A DNA stretch of 64,000 nt from Actinomycetes bacterium (GTDB taxonomy: Bacteria; Actinomycetota; Acidimicrobiia; Acidimicrobiales; Bog-793), in assembly GCA_021796535.1 (NCBI GenBank), contig JAKABW010000004.1:17825-81824 (forward strand), written 5' to 3'. The notes beneath the pieces are model-generated. The model made no database searches and was not told the DNA's origin. It worked only from the letters and a program-made list of their open reading frames with translations. This document shows, piece after piece, positions 1-8,130 of the stretch (position 1 is the first letter of the stretch; each line of letters begins with the position of its first letter). The position numbers and the translations under genes were made by a program.

Positions 1-174
1 CTACAACGACTACCGCGGCTCCGACTACGACTTCTTCCACTACGACTTCTACAACGACTACCGCGGCTCCGACTACGACTTCTTCCACTACGACTTCTAC
101 AACGACTACCGCGGCTCCGACTACGACTTCTTCCACTACGACTTCTACAACGACTACCGCGGCTCCGACTACGA
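1..174 (+). repeat. 48-bp tandem repeat encoding a Thr/Ala/Ser/Pro linker
   Basis: Three full copies (1-48, 49-96, 97-144) and a partial fourth of a 48-bp unit stand in perfect or near-perfect tandem and run off the left edge of the window. Read in the frame of the downstream gene, each unit gives 16 residues, TTTTAAPTTTSSTTTS. A 48-bp unit keeps the frame, so copy number can change by slippage or recombination without breaking the gene. The composition is that of an extended, possibly O-glycosylated wall-spanning linker (inference). Confidence 0.95.
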
Positions 175-1835
175 CGACGACTTTGCCGATACCTGCGCCA
201 ACACCCGGTGAAAGCGGCACTTATGCGTTGATAGAAGAGAACGGGGGAATCGTAACGTTCGGCGGTGCCAGATATTTCGGATCTCTCGTCAATGAGCATT
301 TAAATCCGCATGTCATAGGCGGAGGAGCAACCAAGTCAGGCAAAGGATACTGGTTGGTCAACTCCAGCGGTAAGGTTTTTGCTTTCGGTAACGCAAAAGT
401 ATTTCCTTCCAAAATGCACCTTAGTAAAGTACCCAAACGCGTAAGTCCTGTTACGTCCTTTACTTCCACCGATAACGACAAAGGATACTGGCTGCTGAAG
501 GGAAACGGAGGGGTAAGCAATTTCGGAAACGCCAGTTTCTGCGGTTCGGCTGTACATGAACATAATGTCGGCAGAGCCGTAGCCATGGCTGCTGACCAGA
601 CCGGTACCGGGTACTGGATAGCAACTGCCTCGGGGCACATATTCGCGTTCGGCACAGCTTCTTCATACGGCAATGCCCTACTGCCGCCAAAAGATCCTTT
701 AGTCGCAATAGCGCCGACACCGGACGGGAAAGGCTATGTTTTGCTTACCAAAGACGGTAATGTCTTAAATTTCGGTGATGCGAATTTCTATGGCTCCCCC
801 GCTCATTCCCACATCAGACAGCCTTTTGTGGGCATAGCGGAAACACCGGACGGGAAAGGCTACTGGGTATCGACTTCCAGCGGCAGGGTTCTCGATTACG
901 GTGACGCCAAATTTTGGGGCTCACTGACCCACGTGAAGATCAACAGCCATTCAAAGGTTGTCGCCCTCATAAATGACCTTATTACCGCTCCGGCAAATGT
1001 TAATATTCCCAGAGGTTTATTCGGATACGATATAAGCAATTTTCAGTGCAAAAGCAAAGAAAGTCACGCTCGTTCGCCGCGCCTGCCCAGCTTACTTGGA
1101 GTTGCCGTCATAGAAGCGGCCGGTTGGCTTGATTCCGCCTATAACTCATGCATACAATCAGAAGTGGCTTGGGCGCGAAAAAATGCCAAGTTCCGTTTAG
1201 AACCTTACAGTCTCTATATTTTTCTCAATGCACCGGGCAATTCGCGTAAAGCAATGGCGCTCGAAAGAGCGGGGCCAGCCGGTTTTTGTACGACTCTTCA
1301 CCCCCTTTCCGTCCAACTGTCATGCCAAGCTTACAATTACGGCTACAACGGAACGAAAAACATTTTCCGGTTCGCAAAAAAGCGCCATGTAGCTTCCAAA
1401 TTATGGTGGTTGGATATAGAAAATGATTTTCTTTCAAATTCCGTACACTCTGATTTCCGCCAAGGCAATTACTGGTCAAAGTCAACAGCACTGAATGCCC
1501 AAGTGATACAAGGTGCATTGGATGCCTTACGTCAGCAACACGTAACCGTCGGTATATACTCGACAAGCATTCAATACGATGACATAACCGGCGGCTACGC
1601 TCCGAGCGGACCTAGGACCCCTCTATGGGTTGCAGGAGTACCTTGGACTTCTCCGCCGTATACAGAATCTTACTTGCCAAAGCCTGGTATTTTAACAAGA
1701 TGGTGCAAAGGAGATGCTTACTATAATAAGCCTCATGTCACTGAACTTTTTGCCGGGGGGAAACCTGTCTTGCTGCAGGAAACTCCCGGAAACGAGACAT
1801 CTCCGTTCGGACTTGACCCGGATTTTACATGTTGA
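3..1835 (+). CDS. Surface protein with GYW/FG repeats and C-terminal GH25-like domain (5' truncated)
   Basis: The reading frame is open from the window edge, so the N-terminus is missing. After the Thr-rich linker come about five repeats of roughly 45 residues with the pattern G-x-Y-W-L/V-x-x-S-x-G-x-V/I-x-x-F/Y-G-x-A-x-x-x-G-S, a beta-propeller-like repeat common in exported proteins of Acidimicrobiia. From about nt 1014 (RGLFGYDISNFQC) to the stop the sequence resembles the glycoside hydrolase 25-like/DUF1906 group: YSLYIFLNAP, then WWLDIEND with the Asp-x-Glu pair expected at the active site, then GIYSTSIQYDDI and LWVAG. The likely role is a secreted or wall-bound hydrolase acting on peptidoglycan or another glycan. 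The TTG at 183 is only an internal codon; the true start lies upstream of the window. Substrate is unknown. Confidence 0.85.
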   Translation, partial: TTTTAAPTTTSSTTTSTTTTAAPTTTSSTTTSTTTTAAPTTTSSTTTSTTTTAAPTTTTTLPIPAPTPGESGTYALIEENGGIVTFGGARYFGSLVNEHLNPHVIGGGATKSGKGYWLVNSSGKVFAFGNAKVFPSKMHLSKVPKRVSPVTSFTSTDNDKGYWLLKGNGGVSNFGNASFCGSAVHEHNVGRAVAMAADQTGTGYWIATASGHIFAFGTASSYGNALLPPKDPLVAIAPTPDGKGYVLLTKDGNVLNFGDANFYGSPAHSHIRQPFVGIAETPDGKGYWVSTSSGRVLDYGDAKFWGSLTHVKINSHSKVVALINDLITAPANVNIPRGLFGYDISNFQCKSKESHARSPRLPSLLGVAVIEAAGWLDSAYNSCIQSEVAWARKNAKFRLEPYSLYIFLNAPGNSRKAMALERAGPAGFCTTLHPLSVQLSCQAYNYGYNGTKNIFRFAKKRHVASKLWWLDIENDFLSNSVHSDFRQGNYWSKSTALNAQVIQGALDALRQQHVTVGIYSTSIQYDDITGGYAPSGPRTPLWVAGVPWTSPPYTESYLPKPGILTRWCKGDAYYNKPHVTELFAGGKPVLLQETPGNETSPFGLDPDFTC

Positions 1836-1902
1836 ATAGCAAAAATATTTCCTATGCTTAGCAAAACCGTATTTATTTAATTCTTAATTTTTTAAATATT
1901 AT

Positions 1903-2553
1903 TTATAATAGATGCGCAATATCATTGTAACGTTGTAATTCCCAACGTTTCCCAGCAACAGCCCATTCCGTAATGGAAGTATGCTTGGGGTGAAACATTA
2001 CACGGTTTTCAAAAGTATCTATTTCAAGAGTTGCCACCATAGAAGACTCAATAAATCCGCCGTGCGATACAAGAACTATGCACTTACCGCTCTCTTCCTC
2101 TGTCACTTTAAGTAAAAATCCTTTGACCCTGTCAAAAAATTCACTGTAAGTTTCGCCCCCGGGCGAAAGCGGTTGTTCCACATTTTTGCCCTCCAGGAAA
2201 TTTCCCTTATAGTTTTGTCTGTATTCTTCCCAAGAAAGTCCGTCTGCTTCTCCCGGATGTCGTTCACACAAATCACATGTTTTTGCCACATCGACAAAAC
2301 CCAAAGCGGGACTGATGGTCTCGGCCGTTTCTATGGCTCTCGGCAGAAGACTTGCATAAAGTACGATGTCTCCGTTCAATTCGCCCGTTTTTTTCAATCT
2401 TTCGGCCAGCAGCTCCGCCTGCCGGAGGCCTTCTTTGGTAAGACCGCGACAACCCCGGTGTCCACCCACAATTTCATCTACATTTACGACCGCTTCTCCG
2501 TGGCGGACAATGACAACGCGTGTATATCCGGTTAAATTCTTCAAATTCACCAA
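1903..2553 (-). CDS. Histidine phosphatase family (phosphoglycerate mutase-like) protein
   Basis: This is a 216-aa protein of the histidine phosphatase superfamily, usual size for the family. Near the N-terminus, VIVRHGEAVVNV carries the RHG motif whose His accepts the phosphate; LYASLLPRAIETAETI is the second conserved block, and VLVSHGGFIESS holds the second catalytic His. The start is GTG at 2553 with an AGAGA-type Shine-Dalgarno a few bases upstream. It is transcribed away from the YbjQ-like gene. The true substrate (phosphosugar, nucleotide or protein phosphate) cannot be read from sequence, so no gene symbol is given. It lacks the longer insertions of true 2,3-bisphosphoglycerate-dependent mutases. 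Confidence 0.85.
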   Translation of the reverse strand: MVNLKNLTGYTRVVIVRHGEAVVNVDEIVGGHRGCRGLTKEGLRQAELLAERLKKTGELNGDIVLYASLLPRAIETAETISPALGFVDVAKTCDLCERHPGEADGLSWEEYRQNYKGNFLEGKNVEQPLSPGGETYSEFFDRVKGFLLKVTEEESGKCIVLVSHGGFIESSMVATLEIDTFENRVMFHPKHTSITEWAVAGKRWELQRYNDIAHLL

Positions 2554-2741
2554 TTTCTCTAAGTATCTATTTAAGTCACCGACACAATTATATTCAGCTG
2601 CCGTTATGATTGTGCCGCTTTACAAAACATCCGCGGATAGAAGAGATAAATACCTCTTGAAAAGGAATTTACGGCACCCGAAGCTTGCCCAACTATCTTT
2701 TGGGTACTAAAATGTTGTCTCTCGGGAAAGGAGAAGGCTGC

Positions 2742-3059
2742 ATGCTAATTACCACCGCGAACGACTTGCCGGGTCATCAAATTACAGAAGTGCTTGGCGA
2801 AGTCTTCGGTTTGACTATCCGCAGCAGAAATCTGGGTTCACAGATAGGTGCCAACTTAAAATCTATCATCGGAGGCGAACTTCACGGAATGACTAAAAAT
2901 TTGGTTGAAAGCCGCAATCTGGCCATGAGCCGCATGGTAGAAGAGGCCGCGTCCAAAGGAGGCAACGCCATTGTGGCCATGCGCTTCGATACATCCGAAA
3001 TGGGAGCCAATTGGACAGAAGTTTGTGCATACGGAACAGCCGTTAAGATCGCCGGATAG
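2742..3059 (+). CDS. YbjQ/UPF0145 family protein
   Basis: A 105-aa protein of the YbjQ (UPF0145, DUF74) family, which forms small homo-oligomers of unknown function, sometimes called putative heavy-metal-binding. The ATG at 2742 is chosen instead of the upstream in-frame start because GGAAAGGAG lies about 8-9 nt before it and because family members begin exactly like this (MLITTANDLPGH, then GLTIRSRNLGSQIGANLKSIIGGEL). The core SKGGNAIVAMRFDTSEMG is also typical. It is a single gene, divergent from the histidine phosphatase. Confidence 0.88.
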   Translation: MLITTANDLPGHQITEVLGEVFGLTIRSRNLGSQIGANLKSIIGGELHGMTKNLVESRNLAMSRMVEEAASKGGNAIVAMRFDTSEMGANWTEVCAYGTAVKIAG

Positions 3060-3260
3060 CAAGGATAACAATAAGTAAACACTTAGCGGCTTTTTCCATA
3101 ATTAATACTTCGTAACGTTGACCGGAGTGCTTTGTCTTTATGTCAAAGTGTTTCGGATATGTCCAATACAGATGATTTTTTTGCAAGGACATCTGACGCT
3201 TAAAAAATCGTTTCGACATAGAAAACGGCAACTTTGAACAATTGCAGAACTTATATTGAG

Positions 3261-3334
3261 TGGGGGCGGAGGGACTCGAACCCTCACTTGAGGCATTTTA
3301 AGTGCCCTGCCTCTGCCGATTGGGCTACGCCCCC
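3261..3334 (-). tRNA. tRNA with UAA anticodon (Leu by anticodon), short variable loop
   Basis: Reading the minus strand from 3334, a complete 74-nt cloverleaf folds. The acceptor stem GGGGGCG/CGCCCCC has 7 bp; the D arm GCC/GGC is closed around AATCGGCAG; the anticodon stem GGGCA/TGCCT encloses loop CTTAAAA; a 5-nt variable loop CAAGT follows; the T stem GAGGG/CCCTC encloses TTCGAGT; the discriminator is A. The anticodon is TAA, which decodes UUA (Leu). No CCA is encoded. Leucine tRNAs normally have a long (class II) variable arm; this one is class I in shape, which makes the amino-acid identity uncertain. A14, the D-loop GG and the A discriminator are present. Confidence 0.85.
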
Positions 3335-3497
3335 GTATTTACAAAACGAACTCAGACCGTTACGGAAGTCTTTGCCGCCAATATAAAGGGTACTCCGAAG
3401 ATCCCGATACTAAATATACTAACTGACGGGAACAGCGCAATTTAAAGCAAACCAATATTTTCGCACTCCTTAATTAGATAAGAACCGACTTCCGGTT

Positions 3498-5192
3498 TTA
3501 CTCCAGATCTTCGAGTTCGGTTGCCATGTGTGCAACCGAACCGGGCGTGGCACCCTCAATGGGACCGGCTTCTCCATACTTACCCAGGTGTACATCCCAA
3601 AAGCTCAAAATTTCTTCGTCCAGATTGTCGGAGACTCCTGATTCGTCGTCAAATCTCATGACTTGCTGTCCTCCTGTCCCGTATTCGGGCCATTTGCCCA
3701 ACATGTCACAGGAGGGATCTCCGTTATAAGCAAAACTTACCCAGGCCGTTTGAATACTTTCCGACAATGTCTGCACTGTCTTACCTTGTCCGGAAAACAA
3801 ACCGACTATCGGGTGGTCGGTAGTGCCAAAAACAAAAGGAAGCTCTATACCGTGGCATGCTCCGAGTACTCCGTTCATAAAAGGTGACGCCTTGTCAAAA
3901 CGGTATCTGAAAGCCTTACCTCCCGCAAGACTGTGAGAAATAGCCAGCCTCGACACGGGTACGGTAAAAATCCAGTCCGTTCCTATTTGTTCCAGAAAAC
4001 GCCGCGGGGTATTTGTCTCCGAATCGGAAGACCTCCCCAAATAAAAATCGACAACCTCTTGGGCGCTCAGACGCTCTTTTGCGATTCCGGCGGCTTTTAA
4101 GTAACTCCCCAAATACTTTGTGACGTCAGCAAGAGAAAGGTTGTCCAAGCCGGGCAAGGAGAGGGCAAAAAGGCGGAACTCATCTCTGTTCGTTCCCAGC
4201 AAAATATCTATATCACTGCCGGCGCCTGCCGCTATTTGCGATGCCGGGTGTTGAGGCAGTAAAAGACCGTCTGTTACCGGCTGAAACGGCATTCCCAGAC
4301 CTTCGTCTATTCCGGCCACAATTTTTGCCTGCGCCGCCAAAATTGTTTGTGTGTCGAATTCGCAAAACGTCTCTTTGGTGACATCTTTCAGGCCCAGCTC
4401 TTTAGCCATATGCTCCGTTACCCTGATTGCCGCATCAGCGGTCGTCGCCAATACTCCTCCGCTTTGGGCTATGAGCTTTCTAAAAAGAGGTTTGCCGGAC
4501 GGGCCCAGCGGAGCTTTGGCCTGATCAATAAGAACTTTACGGGACGAGGATCGGCTTTGAGCAAACAGGCAGTCTGTTTCCGCCCCTATCAGATCAACCG
4601 CGCTCATGGAACCGGCAGATTGGCCAAACACGGTTACGTTATCGGCGTCGCCGCCGAAATAGGATATGTGCTGCTGCACGAACGAAAGAGCCGCAATTTG
4701 GTCTGCCAATCCAAAATTGGCCCAAAGTCCCGTCTCTTCGTCGACCAAAGCCGGATGGGCCATAAAACCCAGTGCCCCCAGCCTGTAGGCGGCACTCACC
4801 GCGACAACGCCTCTTTTGGCCAAGTTCACACCGTTATACATAAACTGTGAAGGACTTCCGTTCAAAAAAGCCCCTCCGTGTATAAAGAACATGACGGGAA
4901 GTTTTTCCGGGCCAAGGCGCGGAGTCCAGATGTTCAGGAAAAGACAGTTTTCGTCGTTATCCTGGGGGTCACCCGGCAAATAGCTGATCGCTCCTGATCT
5001 TATTTGCGCCGATCCCGGCGCAAACTTATCCGCTTGCAATACGCCAGCCCAGGCAGCAGGGGGTTTTGGAGCAGACCACCTGTCGTTTCCGACGGGTGCT
5101 TTGGCGTAGGGAATACCTAAAAAATTATATACGCTGTCTTTATAAAAGCCTTCCAGCTTCCCAAGGGATATTTCGACAACAGTGTCAGACAT
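3498..5192 (-). CDS. Type-B carboxylesterase/lipase family hydrolase
   Basis: A 564-aa alpha/beta hydrolase of the type-B carboxylesterase family, normal in length. The N-terminal GKLEGF...FLGIPYAKAPVG, the oxyanion-hole stretch FFIHGGAFLNGSPS and the nucleophile elbow GQSAGS (Ser about residue 192) are all present. A Glu in GTNRDEFRLF and the His in ACHGIELPF complete the expected catalytic triad. There is no signal peptide, so it is probably cytoplasmic. It would hydrolyse carboxylic esters; the natural substrate is unknown. The ATG at 5192 is preceded by GGAGG about 7 nt upstream. It is a lone gene. Confidence 0.9.
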   Translation of the reverse strand: MSDTVVEISLGKLEGFYKDSVYNFLGIPYAKAPVGNDRWSAPKPPAAWAGVLQADKFAPGSAQIRSGAISYLPGDPQDNDENCLFLNIWTPRLGPEKLPVMFFIHGGAFLNGSPSQFMYNGVNLAKRGVVAVSAAYRLGALGFMAHPALVDEETGLWANFGLADQIAALSFVQQHISYFGGDADNVTVFGQSAGSMSAVDLIGAETDCLFAQSRSSSRKVLIDQAKAPLGPSGKPLFRKLIAQSGGVLATTADAAIRVTEHMAKELGLKDVTKETFCEFDTQTILAAQAKIVAGIDEGLGMPFQPVTDGLLLPQHPASQIAAGAGSDIDILLGTNRDEFRLFALSLPGLDNLSLADVTKYLGSYLKAAGIAKERLSAQEVVDFYLGRSSDSETNTPRRFLEQIGTDWIFTVPVSRLAISHSLAGGKAFRYRFDKASPFMNGVLGACHGIELPFVFGTTDHPIVGLFSGQGKTVQTLSESIQTAWVSFAYNGDPSCDMLGKWPEYGTGGQQVMRFDDESGVSDNLDEEILSFWDVHLGKYGEAGPIEGATPGSVAHMATELEDLE

Positions 5193-5656
5193 GCAACCTC
5201 CGCAAACATTTCCCTATACTTTAACCTGTACTTTAAAAACTACTACCCGAATCAAGTCAGGGTATCTACATGCGAACTTTATACCGCAATCCACATAATC
5301 CTAAAAACAGCACCAAAAAGACTTTAATAAATTAATACCAGTAAATTAATAAACCGCCGATTAAAAAGTCTTTACGCATCTTGACCTTGGCGGCTTACGG
5401 GCACAGAAGACAGCCATTCTTGTAATCAGAAGAGTAACCGTGCCCTTGTAGCGTATGGGGTATTAACGGGAAAAATACATAAAACATATAGAAATTTGGG
5501 AATATGTCCGCTTGGAGATGACGTTTATAACTAAGAGATCACATATTAATTAAAAATTCTCTTAAAAAACAAGGTAAACCATAGACATATGCGGATAACG
5601 CTAATATAAATGTAATTAGAAATAAGCTGAAAATGACCTAAATTGGGGTATCTCTA
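5193..5656. other. 464-bp intergenic region, AT-rich, with inverted and direct repeats
   Basis: No convincing gene is present. An inverted repeat AAAGACTTT (about 5319) / AAAGTCTTT (about 5366) encloses two copies of AAATTAATA. Farther on, GGGCAC (5399-5404) can pair with GTGCCC (5440-5445). The region should contain the promoters of the divergent esterase and NlpC/P60 genes. I looked for a c-di-AMP (ydaO) riboswitch, which often precedes actinobacterial NlpC/P60 genes, and did not find its conserved strings. Confidence 0.5.
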
Positions 5657-7150
5657 TTGAAAACATTCACAGAAACAAGTTTTCCCCAAAAAAAGATTCA
5701 CTCAAATTCTCACCATAGTCGGAAAATTTTCGGCTATATAAAGCATCCGCTCCCCAAATCTTTTCTTTTCGGGCCATTGTTGCTTGTTTCCATGCTTATC
5801 CCGCTTATATTGCCCATGGCCGCACCACAGGCCGGAGCTGTTGTCACAAAGCGCTTTTCTGCCAGTACTGCCGCTTCCAATTCAGGGGTAGCAACCACAA
5901 AAAAGAAAATACTTCAGGCACAAAAACAACTCTCTGGGATAGAAAAAAGCATCTCACAGGACTCGACCGTCTTGCAAATCGCATCCGAACGTTATGACAC
6001 CACAGAGGCGGCACTTTCCATCGCCAGCAAAAAACTTCACTCTTCTGCCCTTGCCCTGATCAAAGAAAAAAGAAAGACTGCCGCGGCAAAAATAACGGTC
6101 CGAAACGCTGCAGTGGAAGCATACGTGGAACAAGACATCTCAGCCGCCCAATTTGCAGCCGTTCTGACCGGATCTTTAAACAATATGGGCTCAATTGAGA
6201 CTTATACCAACATGGCAACGGATACTTTATCGCAAGCGGTAAAAGCTTTACAAAACGACGAAAGGTCTTTACAAAAGGATGTCATAACGGAAAAAAAATC
6301 AGTTACAGCTGACCGTGTCGCTGCCGTCAATGCCTCCTCAGCCAGGGCACAGGCAGAGCAGGCAAGCAGAGCCGCCACATTGGCTCTGTCAAAGGTTAAA
6401 GGTCACATAGCAGACCTGATAGCCCAACAGGTTGCCCAAGAAGCAGCTATTGCCGCGGCGAAAGCCCGAGCGGAAGAGTTGGCGGCCAAACGTGCCGAAG
6501 CGCTGGCCAAAAAAGAAGCCAGAATACGAGCGCGACGCCAAAAAGCGGAAGCGAGATTACTGGCAGAAGAAGAAAGCAAGCAGGCCTCCAACGATAACGC
6601 TCTGGCTGCAAGTCAGTTGGCGAGCGCGCAGGGCTACGCGAACATAGCGCAGCAGGTGAACAGCGCCAGCCCCAATACCACCACCGCGGCTTATGCCACA
6701 GCCGCCGAGCAGGCGGCAAATGCGGTTGCCGCACTCGGCGAACCCCCGCTTACCCTGGCCGGGACAAATCCCGCGGGAAACATCGCCGTCGCAACGGCAG
6801 AAAGCTTTCTCCAAGTCCCTTACGTATGGGGAGGGGCGTCCAGATTGGGGTTGGATTGTTCCGGCCTCACCATGCTGGCCTGGCAAGCCGCCGGAGTACA
6901 GCTTCTGCACAGTGCCTGGTACCAATATTTGGCCTCGAAACCGGTGCAGCTGAACAACTTGGAACCGGGCGACCTTTTGTTTTACTACTTCCCGCATGAC
7001 GGCACCAAGGATCCCGTCAGCCATGTGGCCATGTACGTAGGCTCCGGTCCTTATGGCACCCAAACGATAATCCAGGCGCCCGAGCCCGGCATGTCGGTTT
7101 CATACGCTCCCATGTACTACGTGGGGCTGGTGGGGGCGGGACAGCCGTAA
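5657..7150 (+). CDS. Secreted coiled-coil NlpC/P60 peptidoglycan endopeptidase
   Basis: A 497-aa exported protein. An N-terminal basic stretch is followed by a hydrophobic segment (about residues 35-55, PLLLVSMLIPLILPMAAP), a signal peptide or anchor. Residues about 75-300 are an Ala/Lys/Glu-rich coiled coil like that of RipA/CwlO-type hydrolases, where it holds the enzyme in check and binds regulators. The C-terminal NlpC/P60 domain has the catalytic Cys in LDCSGLTM (about 400), the His in SHVAMYVG (about 455) and a polar third residue in IIQAPEPG. It probably cuts the peptide stems of peptidoglycan during division or growth. The start is TTG at 5657 with GGGG nine bases upstream; a later ATG would cut into the export signal. 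Confidence 0.88.
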   Translation: MKTFTETSFPQKKIHSNSHHSRKIFGYIKHPLPKSFLFGPLLLVSMLIPLILPMAAPQAGAVVTKRFSASTAASNSGVATTKKKILQAQKQLSGIEKSISQDSTVLQIASERYDTTEAALSIASKKLHSSALALIKEKRKTAAAKITVRNAAVEAYVEQDISAAQFAAVLTGSLNNMGSIETYTNMATDTLSQAVKALQNDERSLQKDVITEKKSVTADRVAAVNASSARAQAEQASRAATLALSKVKGHIADLIAQQVAQEAAIAAAKARAEELAAKRAEALAKKEARIRARRQKAEARLLAEEESKQASNDNALAASQLASAQGYANIAQQVNSASPNTTTAAYATAAEQAANAVAALGEPPLTLAGTNPAGNIAVATAESFLQVPYVWGGASRLGLDCSGLTMLAWQAAGVQLLHSAWYQYLASKPVQLNNLEPGDLLFYYFPHDGTKDPVSHVAMYVGSGPYGTQTIIQAPEPGMSVSYAPMYYVGLVGAGQP

Positions 7151-7178
7151 ACCCAAACTCCCCTCCGGCGGTTGTGAT

Positions 7179-7808
7179 TCAGGCCTGAAGCCAGTTTTTT
7201 ACGTATTCTTCTCTTTTTTCCCACCACTCTTCACCGGTGATCGCATAACGCACATGATCTTCCCAAACCCCGTCTATTTCCAGATACCTTACGGCTACAC
7301 CTTCCTGACGGAGACCGAGCTTGCGAACCACCTGCCTGCTGGGAGTATTTCTCGGCACTATGGCAATCTGTAAACGGTGCAGGCACAGCTCTTCGAACGC
7401 GTACTGGAATAGGACGGCGCAGGCTTCCGGAACATAGCCGTTACCGGCCAGCTCTTTGTCTATCCAATACCCCACGTAACCGTTTTGGTAAGCGCCGCGC
7501 TGCACGGAAGACAAATTGATTTCTCCGGAAAACCGATCACCCACAAAGATGCCGAAGCTGTATCCCGTGCCTATCTGGCGCTCCCTGTCCCTGATCGAAC
7601 ACCTGGTAACAAAAGTCAATCTGTCTTCGGCCATATATGGAGAGCCGGCGGGGCGGGGTTCCCAGGGAAGCAGCCAATCGTGACATCTGAGTCTCACCCG
7701 ATACCAATCTTCGTAATCGTCGACATCCAAAGGGCGCAACCTGATTCTTTTACCCGATAGATAAGTCGGTTGAATGGACAAAGAGTTAATGTCTCGCCTA
7801 AATGTCAT
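7179..7808 (-). CDS. GNAT family N-acetyltransferase (RimJ/RimL type)
   Basis: A GNAT acetyltransferase of about 209 aa, using acetyl-CoA. IRLRPLDVDDYEDWYRVR opens the domain; NGYVGYWIDKELAGNGYVPEAC carries the acetyl-CoA-binding G-x-G-x-A-like region; LHRLQIAIVPRNTPSRQVVRKLGL is the conserved C-terminal motif of RimJ/RimL-like enzymes. The frame is open to 7901, but I place the start at the ATG at 7808 because AAGGGGAG sits 2-3 bases closer than usual yet is a very strong site, and the homologous part begins after it. RimJ/RimL relatives acetylate ribosomal protein N-termini or small amines; the substrate is not predictable. It converges with the NlpC/P60 gene. Confidence 0.85.
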   Translation of the reverse strand: MTFRRDINSLSIQPTYLSGKRIRLRPLDVDDYEDWYRVRLRCHDWLLPWEPRPAGSPYMAEDRLTFVTRCSIRDRERQIGTGYSFGIFVGDRFSGEINLSSVQRGAYQNGYVGYWIDKELAGNGYVPEACAVLFQYAFEELCLHRLQIAIVPRNTPSRQVVRKLGLRQEGVAVRYLEIDGVWEDHVRYAITGEEWWEKREEYVKNWLQA

Positions 7809-8130
7809 AACTCCCCTTGACAGTTTTCCCGTACGGCAAAAGCGCTTGCCGAAACGACCGAATGGGTAAAATAAAATTCCTTTTCTACCAGTATAGGACA
7901 TAAAAATTAAAATTGTCTTTCTATCGACTCTTAGCGTTTACGGTAATATATACGCAGAAAAACCGTTCCGCTTTGCTTTTTAGCTATTCTCGGTGAGACT
8001 TTCCCGCTGTTTTCAACAGCGGACCGACCATGTAGGATAATTAGATGGTCATAGCGTACAATAAGGCTTTTACAAAAGTCTAAAATAGAGTGACACCAAA
8101 GAAATGAAAAGGCCTTAATTTAGGTAATTT
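7809..8130. other. Divergent intergenic region with a hairpin and an operator-like inverted repeat
   Basis: A perfect 8-bp hairpin CCGCTGTT-TTC-AACAGCGG lies at 8004-8022 with no T-run on either side, so it is not a normal terminator. Just downstream, GACCAT (8026-8031) and ATGGTC (8045-8050) form an inverted repeat with a 13-nt spacer, operator-like in size, 80 bp before the glycosyltransferase start. I see no gene here. Confidence 0.5.

Noticed and set aside
3043-3231. 62-aa minus-strand ORF between the YbjQ-like gene and the tRNA
   Set aside because: No ribosome binding site, overlaps the 3' end of the YbjQ-like gene, and no recognisable domain or composition of a protein.
5393-5640. Possible c-di-AMP (ydaO) riboswitch before the NlpC/P60 gene
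   Set aside because: The conserved strings (GGGGTGAAT and the CAGCTAACC-type 3' box) are missing, and only weak 5-6 bp pairings are seen.
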